Of a stretch of 38,643 nucleotides of DNA, positions 30,723 to 37,466 are shown piece by piece. Both the position numbers and the translations under genes were made by a program. This DNA comes from Candidatus Saccharimonadales bacterium (GTDB lineage Bacteria; Patescibacteriota; Saccharimonadia; Saccharimonadales; DASZAF01), in the NCBI GenBank assembly GCA_035945435.1, contig DASZAF010000002.1, positions 1-38,643 of the forward strand. Reading direction: 5' to 3'. The notes under the pieces are model-generated. The model was given only the letters and a program-made list of their open reading frames with translations, made no database searches and had not been told where the DNA came from. Each line of letters begins with the position of its first letter. Within the stretch, counting starts at the first letter, position 1.

Positions 30723-31337
30723 ATGAGAAAGCTCGTTCTTCTTACTTTTATCTCTCTCGATGGGGTGATGCAAGCCCCTGGTGGGCCGGAAGAAGACACC
30801 TCAGGAGGTTTTAAGTACGGCGGCTGGACTTTCCCGTACTTTGACGAGTTTCTGGGTAATGTTATGGGCAAGCAGATGGGGATGCCGTTTGATCTTCTTC
30901 TAGGCAGGAAGACGTATGACCTCTTCGCCTCGTTTTGGCCTAAGCAGGACACCAAGACCAACCCCGCTGCGGAACCTCTTAACAAGGCCACAAAGTATGT
31001 TGCTGCCAACACGACTATCAAGCTGGGTTGGGAGAATTCAGTGCTTCTGGAGGGTGACGTCGTTGCCAAGATACGGGATTTAAAGGCGCAAGATGGCCCG
31101 ATCCTACAGGTTCATGGCAGTAGCAATCTTATTCAAACGCTTCTTAAGAATGACTTGGTTGACGAGCTGTGGCTCAAGATCTTTCCTGTAACTCTTGGCA
31201 AAGGCAAGCGTCTATTTGGTGACGGTACTATCCCGGCGGCCTTCAAACTAAGCGAATGCGAGAGTTCGCCAAAAGGGGTGATTGTGGCTACTTACGAACG
31301 TGCCGGCGAGGTTAAGACAGGTTCTTTCTCCGACTAA
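30723..31337 (+). CDS. Dihydrofolate reductase / RibD C-terminal family protein, copy 2
   Basis: 204 residues, a close paralogue of the protein at 20318. Shared segments include 'MQAPGGP', 'SGGFKYGGWT', 'LLGRKTY', 'NKATKYV', 'GDVVAKIR' and 'KNDLVDEL', and both end in '-KTGSF'. It has the RibD_C reductase fold; the substrate is unknown. The stop codon overlaps the stop of the convergent 623-aa gene by four bases. Confidence 0.9.
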   Translation: MRKLVLLTFISLDGVMQAPGGPEEDTSGGFKYGGWTFPYFDEFLGNVMGKQMGMPFDLLLGRKTYDLFASFWPKQDTKTNPAAEPLNKATKYVAANTTIKLGWENSVLLEGDVVAKIRDLKAQDGPILQVHGSSNLIQTLLKNDLVDELWLKIFPVTLGKGKRLFGDGTIPAAFKLSECESSPKGVIVATYERAGEVKTGSFSD

Positions 31338-33205
31338 GGGAAGAAGTTCATGAAGGAGCCCGTACCTGCGAGTACGGTGACTTCCATATCCACCCAGTAG
31401 GTCTGGAAGAGATCGTCGACGTAGAGATTCGGATATGCGTTTGGGGGACCTACGGCGAAGATAGCCTGGCCTGGGCCCGATCCAGCCTGTTGATAGTAGT
31501 TAGCGGTTTGGGCGTTGGCGACATCCGGTGCATAGAGAGGCCCACTGGTAATACCGCTGGCGCCGTCGCAGACCGGGAAGTCGCCGCGTAGTGACCAACC
31601 CGAAAGAAAATAGTAGAGCGACTTTGCCGACCACTGATCAGGAGTTGCGGCTCCGTTGTAGACGGTAACCCGGTACTTACCCGGTGGTATGACAGCTCCA
31701 TTGAATGAGCATGAGACCCAACCGCTACCTGCTGCTCCCGACCAACTTGGTGATGCGTTCTGAGCGACCAGTTGCTGAGTGGTAGTACTCCAAACGCCGC
31801 ACTCGGTGGCTAGCTGAGCGGTGCCGGTAGGCGAGAAGTACCAAATCTTGTTGAGAGTAACGGGCGTGCTGACATCGATCTCGGTCCCAACTACGTAGTT
31901 GACCGCTGAATCGCCGCTTGTCAAATGCTGGCTCCCTCCGTTATTGGGCCAGAGACGATACGTACCGGTGTAGCTTGCTGGAGCCTGATCGGTAATCTGA
32001 ACGTCAACCCAGAAGTTGTCGGTATTCGAACCACCCTCGGGACAATTAGTTGAAGGATCGTTGCCGGTCGTACTAAAGACGCCCTGGAAGTTGCCGTAGG
32101 GAGCTTGGTTGGTGCCTGTTTTCCCATAGGCATTGAGCGGCCCGTTGCTGATTCCTGCGGGGTATATCTGACCCGCGCCCCAGGTATTGTTGGTATCCGG
32201 GAAGGGCCCGTTACAGCCGATGGCCGCGATGTATGTTGTGCCGACCGAAAGAAGAATTGGCTCAGGAAGGGCTATATAGTTCCACTGCCCAGCGGTAAGC
32301 GTGCCTGAGGTAACTACGCTGTTGGGGACTAGCGTAGGTGCGGCGCCATTTAACCCGGCTTGCTGCCATAGGGCGCATTTAGTGGGCCCCGTGTTCTGGA
32401 AACCGTCCGATCCGCCAGAATTTTGGGCAACCCACCACCAGTATCCCTCAAACCAGAGATTGCCTGCGAGAGTTTTCCAGACAACTCCCGATATAAAATT
32501 GCCCGAGTAGTTGACTGGAGTCGACGGTCCGTTGACGCCGTTAAACAATCTATATGGAGCCGCACTGCCCGAGTTTGACCTGACGCTGATGACGCCTGCC
32601 GTCCAGTAGTTGCTGGCTGAACCGGTCTGGGCCCAATCGTAGCTTGTACCAGCTGACGAGGCGATCTGGTAGCCGGCCCAGTAGTTATTTACCCCGTTGT
32701 TGGTCGCCGTCCAACCGCCAGGCGCGGAAGCCGAGCCGCCCTCGATAGCCGCCGCGGCTAGTACGAACTCGTTGGCAAACTGCAACTGCCCGGTCGCCCC
32801 TGAATCGACAGCTGTCCCGGTGGTCGTCGCCGCGTTGCCCATTGTGACGATCGGGTTGTTGCCTAACCCTGCAACCTCATAGGCGATCGTCCCCGTTGCC
32901 GTCATGCCTGTCCCGCTCGGCGTAAAGCCCCAACTAACAGAGCTCGAACCGCTAGGGCAGTTGGGCATCAGCCAGATCGAGTGGCCGACTGAGGTAATCC
33001 CGCTGTTGTTACTTTGGAAACCTTGCAAGACGACCGATCCATTAACGGACTGGCCGCCAAGCTTCAATCCTGAGACGCTGATTACGGTACCTGCGGTCGC
33101 CGTCGCGTAGGCGACGAGAACGACGGAATTACCAGCCGTTACGTTGGAAGCAAAGGTAGCCGTACCTGTCTGACTGGTGGCCGTTTGAACGACAGAAATA
33201 CTCAT
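31334..33205 (-). CDS. Large beta-sandwich protein with two DUF4082-like domains, 623 aa
   Basis: A long Ser/Thr/Gly/Asn-rich beta protein without a signal peptide. Residues about 1-205 form a beta-sandwich ('NVTAGNSVVLVAYATATAG', 'GMTATGTIAYEVAGLGNNP', 'AAAAIEGGSASAPGGWTAT') like those at 23794 and 37466. Two further domains, about 210-410 and 415-610, each start with 'YRLF' or 'YRLW' and resemble DUF4082 ('VNYSGNFISGVVWKTLAGN'; 'LNKIWYFSPTGTAQLATEC'). The C-terminus 'GSFMNFFP' echoes the protein at 23794. The ATG is followed by a well-used frame; upstream TATACT on the minus strand gives a leader without a clear ribosome site. Probably a surface adhesin or carbohydrate-binding protein (inference). 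Confidence 0.75.
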   Translation of the reverse strand: MSISVVQTATSQTGTATFASNVTAGNSVVLVAYATATAGTVISVSGLKLGGQSVNGSVVLQGFQSNNSGITSVGHSIWLMPNCPSGSSSVSWGFTPSGTGMTATGTIAYEVAGLGNNPIVTMGNAATTTGTAVDSGATGQLQFANEFVLAAAAIEGGSASAPGGWTATNNGVNNYWAGYQIASSAGTSYDWAQTGSASNYWTAGVISVRSNSGSAAPYRLFNGVNGPSTPVNYSGNFISGVVWKTLAGNLWFEGYWWWVAQNSGGSDGFQNTGPTKCALWQQAGLNGAAPTLVPNSVVTSGTLTAGQWNYIALPEPILLSVGTTYIAAIGCNGPFPDTNNTWGAGQIYPAGISNGPLNAYGKTGTNQAPYGNFQGVFSTTGNDPSTNCPEGGSNTDNFWVDVQITDQAPASYTGTYRLWPNNGGSQHLTSGDSAVNYVVGTEIDVSTPVTLNKIWYFSPTGTAQLATECGVWSTTTQQLVAQNASPSWSGAAGSGWVSCSFNGAVIPPGKYRVTVYNGAATPDQWSAKSLYYFLSGWSLRGDFPVCDGASGITSGPLYAPDVANAQTANYYQQAGSGPGQAIFAVGPPNAYPNLYVDDLFQTYWVDMEVTVLAGTGSFMNFFP

Positions 33206-33270
33206 AAAGTCATATGTTTATGCTTAAAAGTATAGGGATAAATGGGGATGAGATCAATTGAGAAGGGTGG

Positions 33271-34110
33271 CTAGTTGAGCGTCTTCTCGATCTCTTGAAT
33301 GGCCGGATCACATGCTGAGCTCGGCATGTTCTTGGTCAATTTACAGATGGCCGCCGTTATCGTGTTAGCCGCCCCATCGGCACCTTTAGCAATGGGGCTG
33401 AACTGGTCACCCATGGACGAGGCGATGCTGTCTGCTGAGAGCCCTTGTAGGAGAGCCGGGCTATACGTTGCGCCGGAGATAACATAGCTCCCCCCGAAGT
33501 CGATGAATGGGATAGCACCCGATTGGCTGGAGGAAACATACGGAGGTGAATCATAGGTGTTAACAAGCGCAGACTGTGCCGATGTCGGTGTCTGCAAGGT
33601 AGTAAAACCAACGCCGGTCGGTATATTTGTCTCAATCTCGACTGGAACGAATGAGATATATGGGCTGGTGTAGGTCGAGCCATAGAATGAAAGCGTCTGA
33701 GTGTTCGGATAGACGTCCGTCGTTGAGGAGTGGGTGACACCGAGTTTGCTGAACGTCCCGAAGCGTGACAGGGCAGCAACCATCGCCCACCGTTCTGTTG
33801 CGCAGTAAGGGCAGTACTCAGCTCCTTCGTAGAAGACCTCCGGTTTGCCATTTGAGATAAGAGCGGGAGCGGAGATATGTTTTGGGCGGCCATCGGCTGT
33901 GCCCTGACCTATACCATCGAAAACCGAGGCAGGTATACTGGTTACTTTCTGAATCAGTGAGGCAGGAGCCGAAGAGCTACCGGACCCCGACGAGTTATTG
34001 GAGTTGCCATTGGTAGTACTGCCATGTAAAACCAAAAAGAGAAAGACACCGACTACAAGCAGGACGCCGATTATTAGGAACTTTCTTTCACCTATTGCTG
34101 ATTTTGCCAT
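33271..34110 (-). CDS. Membrane-anchored thioredoxin-like protein (DUF929)
   Basis: 279 residues from ATG 34110. One membrane helix at about 11-28 ('[18 protein letters not shown]') is followed by a Ser/Gly/Asn linker and an outer domain with the redox motif C-P-Y-C at 100-103 ('[18 protein letters not shown]'), '[11 protein letters not shown]', '[11 protein letters not shown]' and two more Cys near the end. This matches the DUF929 family, a thioredoxin-fold group in archaea, actinobacteria and other bacteria. It probably handles disulphides in secreted proteins. The frame is open 24 codons upstream, but TATACT lies about 33 bases before ATG 34110 with AGAGG as the ribosome site. It is transcribed in the same direction as the Cys-containing 623-aa protein. 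Confidence 0.88.
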   Translation of the reverse strand: MAKSAIGERKFLIIGVLLVVGVFLFLVLHGSTTNGNSNNSSGSGSSSAPASLIQKVTSIPASVFDGIGQGTADGRPKHISAPALISNGKPEVFYEGAEYCPYCATERWAMVAALSRFGTFSKLGVTHSSTTDVYPNTQTLSFYGSTYTSPYISFVPVEIETNIPTGVGFTTLQTPTSAQSALVNTYDSPPYVSSSQSGAIPFIDFGGSYVISGATYSPALLQGLSADSIASSMGDQFSPIAKGADGAANTITAAICKLTKNMPSSACDPAIQEIEKTLN

Positions 34111-34232
34111 GTCTACGCAGCCTCTGTTAGTTGCTAGTAGTATACCAGGCGTGACTGATGTTTTGCTTTCTTTTCTGGACAAGTTGTCATAATTCTTCTA
34201 CGGTAAATCTAATGAGGGAATGTTTTTAGAAC

Positions 34233-34973
34233 GTGCGCACAGACGAGACATTCTACCCCGGCTTCCGAGGTTTTCGAGATGAGCAGCTACTTATCCCATC
34301 TGATGAGCTGACAGATGATGACAGGCAGCAAGGCCGACAAGAGGACGAAGAGTTTCGCCATTACCAGATCTACCCATACATTTACCCGGGCGATAAAGAT
34401 CCTCGGACCCACAGACCAGAAGATACAGTCTGGGATGAATACGTCGACTTCGTAGCTCAGGCGCGAGTACTAGGCAAATTTACCTCCAGGTTGGTGGTCG
34501 TGCCTGGGAGGCGTGGGACTAAAGAAGACCCTGAGTATGAGGATATTCTTCGTAGGGTATATCAAAAGGCTCATGAAGCAGGTGAAAAGGTCCGCATCGC
34601 GTGGTTTGAAAACGTTGTCGCTCATCTCGAAGAGCACACCAGTCAGTCAGTAAGTACTGCCAGACGAGTTCTCTCGCCACTCTTCCTATCATATGCTGTC
34701 GGTGTTCACTCTTACGAACCTCATGAGAGCTCGTGGACTATCATCCCCAGAGGTGTCAAGAGACAACTCGGTAGAACTGCCGCTGTCATGGTGGCGTTGA
34801 TGAGCTACGGACGGGATAACCAGCTAGATCTCGATGAGACTCCGTCGTTTAGGGGTATGAGAGTCTTTCGCCGAGAGTTGCCTGAAGATATTGACCGTTT
34901 CATAGCCGCCCTTGACGATATCTATGAGGATCCCGTACTAAGCAAGCGCCTCTACGATGATCAACCGGAATAA
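34233..34973 (+). CDS. Hypothetical acidic protein, 246 aa
   Basis: Not recognised. Very polar and acidic, no signal or membrane segment. Visible stretches: 'SDELTDDDRQQGRQEDEEF', 'YQIYPYIYPGDKDPRTHRP', 'AQARVLGKFTSRLVVVPG', 'EDPEYEDILRRVYQKAHEA' and 'DIDRFIAALDDIYEDP'. The start is a GTG directly after an in-frame stop; GAGGGA lies 13 bases upstream, so a later start cannot be ruled out. It is divergent from the thioredoxin-like gene by about 120 bases. Confidence 0.68.
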   Translation: MRTDETFYPGFRGFRDEQLLIPSDELTDDDRQQGRQEDEEFRHYQIYPYIYPGDKDPRTHRPEDTVWDEYVDFVAQARVLGKFTSRLVVVPGRRGTKEDPEYEDILRRVYQKAHEAGEKVRIAWFENVVAHLEEHTSQSVSTARRVLSPLFLSYAVGVHSYEPHESSWTIIPRGVKRQLGRTAAVMVALMSYGRDNQLDLDETPSFRGMRVFRRELPEDIDRFIAALDDIYEDPVLSKRLYDDQPE

Positions 34974-35030
34974 CTGAGGCCGGCCTGTTAGCGAAATCAC
35001 AGTCGATAACATAAGAAATTTGGCCGATGA

Positions 35031-35039
35031 TGATACACT
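35031..35039 (+). promoter_or_regulatory. Extended -10 of the MARLP operon D
   Basis: TGA-TACACT; the MARLP start codon is 46 bases beyond, so this transcript has a leader of about 40 bases. Confidence 0.4.
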
Positions 35040-35085
35040 GGTATGAGTAAAACGTACGGGGGACTTCTAGAGAAGAACAAGTCTT

Positions 35086-35745
35086 ATGGCGCGACTACCA
35101 ACACCCGGTGGAGACAGCGGTACCTGGGGCACCGTATTAAATGACTTTCTTGAAGTTTCCCTTAATAGCGACGGCACTATTCAGACGGGCGCAATCAGTT
35201 CTGCTGGTGGCGAACTTACTTCCAATAAAGGGAAGCCTTCAGGCTATGCAGGCTTAAGTGGCAGCGGATTCGTCCCATCGGGGCAACTCGGTACCGGCGT
35301 TGCCTCGAGCAGTAACTTCTTGAGAGGTGATGGCACCTGGGCGACTCCCAATAGCGGGAGCAGCACCTTAGCAGCAGATACCGATGTTTCGATCAACTCG
35401 CCGACAAACGGACAGGCGCTGATTTACAATAGCGGTTCGAGTAAGTGGACCAACCAAAACGTTAACCAGCATGCGATCGCCGTCAAAAACTCTTCGTACA
35501 TCCTGACCACAAATGACGAAGTAATCCTTGCTGATGCGACTACGGGGCCCTTGACGATAACCCTGCCAACGGCGACCGGTAATACCAACCTCTACGACAT
35601 CAAAAAAGTTGATAGTAGTAGTAATACGGTTACGATCAGTGCCAGCGGTGGGCAGACTATCGACGGTGGAGGTACGGCAGTAATTAAAGTCCAGTATGCC
35701 AGTGTCACACTCGTGGCAGCTGGCTCCAACTGGTATGTGATCTAA
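35086..35745 (+). CDS. MARLP-module tail-fibre-like protein D (219 aa)
   Basis: Residues 1-41 are the MARLP module (PGGDSGTWG, L-N-D-F-L, V-S-L-N-S-D-G-T). Next come tail-fibre-like repeats ('YAGLSGSGFVPSGQLGTG', 'SNFLRGDGTWATPNSG', 'SPTNGQALIYNSGSSKW'). The last 90 residues ('AVKNSSYILTTNDEVILA', 'GPLTITLPTATGNTN', 'GQTIDGGGTAVIKVQYAS') match the domain found at the end of many phage tail and bacterial adhesin proteins. It lacks a signal peptide. It is the first of three consecutive genes (8-base gap, then overlap) that encode only fibre-like proteins. Confidence 0.83.
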   Translation: MARLPTPGGDSGTWGTVLNDFLEVSLNSDGTIQTGAISSAGGELTSNKGKPSGYAGLSGSGFVPSGQLGTGVASSSNFLRGDGTWATPNSGSSTLAADTDVSINSPTNGQALIYNSGSSKWTNQNVNQHAIAVKNSSYILTTNDEVILADATTGPLTITLPTATGNTNLYDIKKVDSSSNTVTISASGGQTIDGGGTAVIKVQYASVTLVAAGSNWYVI

Positions 35746-35753
35746 GTTGAAAT

Positions 35754-37466
35754 ATGAGTTACAATCCACAGAATCCGAACGGGCAGACAACATCGGCGAA
35801 CTCCTCGCCGGTGGTCATTGCAAGCGACCAGTCTGCTTATCCAGTGACTGCCAATGCGGGCACCAATCTAAATACCTCGCTTCTAGCACTAGAATCTGGC
35901 GGCAACTTGGCCACACTGGCCGGTACTGTTGCAGGCGGCAAGATCAACGTCAACTTTGCTAGCGGCTCGCTGCCTGCAGGTTCGAATACGATTGGTAATG
36001 TCGAGATTACAGATGGCACAAACACCGCTAATGTTAACGCTGTCTCAGGGAAGAATGGTCTTTATGTTACTTCAAACGCAGCTACAGGCTCACCAGTACC
36101 AAGCACAGCGTATTATCTCGGTGTACTCAACTCAAGCGGGAACTTGACTGGAGTCTCTGCGGCTGGACAGTTCGGAGACGGGGTTACTGGGAATACCTCA
36201 ATTGCCACTGGGCAGATAATCTATAACGGATCCTCGTATGATCACCTGCGATCAGCCAACGCTGCGGCGGGTACGACCGGCACTGGCCTCGTGGGCTCAG
36301 GAATGCTTGGTTACGACGGGACAAATTGGCAGGCGGCAGGTATCGCTGATACGAACTCAACCACGGCAGGTATCGCTGGAGCCTCCCAGCTTACAGCCGG
36401 TACAGGTGTTACGACCTCCACCATCAGCCTGAGTGCTGGAACGCCAAACTCTAACTGGTACGACATGCTTAACTACGCCTGGGTGTCAGTTGAAGTCCTG
36501 ACGAATGCCGGTGGGGCGACCATCTCGTGGCAGACAAGCGGCGATGCCAGCGAAACGACGACTGACCAGTTCGCAATGCAACGAGCAGCGTCAGGTGTAT
36601 CGACGAGTACGACAGGGGCAGGCCAGACGTTCCATGGCCCGCGAAGTGGTAGGTACTGGCGTATCAGTACTAACTTATCAGGCGGCAACACTGCCACCTT
36701 TGTCGTTACTTTCTTTACGACTGCCAGCCAGTTGCCGGCAACCTTTGCAACCCAGTCGGGCACTTGGACCGTCGGCGCTAACTCGGCGACTGGCAGCTCG
36801 TTCCCAGCGAACGCTTTCGCTATTGGAGCTAGCAATGGCTCGGGCAATCTTCAGGCCGTCAATATGGTGACTCCTGTTGATGCGATGGCCAACACTGCAG
36901 GCGTCGTAACCACAGGCGAGAACTACGCTTACAATGGCACGACGTGGGATAGACAGCGTTCTGCGACGTCGGCTTCGGGCACCACGGGTACAGGTCTTCT
37001 TGGAGCAGGAGCGATGGGTATCTACAATTCATCCGCTCCAACTGCAAACAGCGGCGACTACTACCAGCTTCAACTCGACTCGAGCGCCAACCTGAAAGTT
37101 AACGTAGCAGCCGGGGGGTTCAACTTTACCCCGACCACTTCCGGGGGTGTATCAGTTGCTACATCTACAGCACTTTCGAATAGCGCGGTCGCTGTTAAGG
37201 CGACAGCCGGCCAGGTCTACGGCTGGTATATCTACAATCCAAATTCGGCCGTTTCGTTCGTTCAGTTCTACAACTCAACCACGGGGAGCACCGTCGTAGG
37301 GACTAGTGTAATAAATCCGATCGGTATCCCACCTGGTGGAGCCTCGAACATCGTGGCCGCTTTCGGCATAGCATTCTCGACCGCCATCACCATAGCCGCT
37401 TGCACGACTGCTGGTGGCAACACGGCACCTGCGACAGCCTTGATTGCTAATATCTACTACGACTAA
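35754..37466 (+). CDS. Fibre-like beta-rich protein, 570 aa
   Basis: No named family recognised. Ser/Thr/Gly/Asn/Ala-rich beta protein with internal repetition: 'SGKNGLYVTSNAATGSPVP' and 'SATGSSFPANAFAIGASNG', and the twin units 'YNGSSYDHLRSANAAAGT' (about 160) and 'YNGTTWDRQRSATSASGT' (about 395), each followed by 'TGTGLVGSGMLGY' or 'TGTGLLGAGAMGI'. The N-terminal 'NGQTTSANSSPVVIASDQS' and these repeats resemble virion or tail-surface proteins of phages. It starts 8 bases after the MARLP gene, and its TAA overlaps the next ATG, so the three genes are co-expressed. Confidence 0.78.
   Translation: MSYNPQNPNGQTTSANSSPVVIASDQSAYPVTANAGTNLNTSLLALESGGNLATLAGTVAGGKINVNFASGSLPAGSNTIGNVEITDGTNTANVNAVSGKNGLYVTSNAATGSPVPSTAYYLGVLNSSGNLTGVSAAGQFGDGVTGNTSIATGQIIYNGSSYDHLRSANAAAGTTGTGLVGSGMLGYDGTNWQAAGIADTNSTTAGIAGASQLTAGTGVTTSTISLSAGTPNSNWYDMLNYAWVSVEVLTNAGGATISWQTSGDASETTTDQFAMQRAASGVSTSTTGAGQTFHGPRSGRYWRISTNLSGGNTATFVVTFFTTASQLPATFATQSGTWTVGANSATGSSFPANAFAIGASNGSGNLQAVNMVTPVDAMANTAGVVTTGENYAYNGTTWDRQRSATSASGTTGTGLLGAGAMGIYNSSAPTANSGDYYQLQLDSSANLKVNVAAGGFNFTPTTSGGVSVATSTALSNSAVAVKATAGQVYGWYIYNPNSAVSFVQFYNSTTGSTVVGTSVINPIGIPPGGASNIVAAFGIAFSTAITIAACTTAGGNTAPATALIANIYYD

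Noticed and set aside
35043-35147. Small open frame of 34 codons overlapping the start of MARLP gene D
   Set aside because: It is out of frame with the MARLP gene, and its ATG lies only 3 bases after the -10 box, so it is probably not in the transcript.
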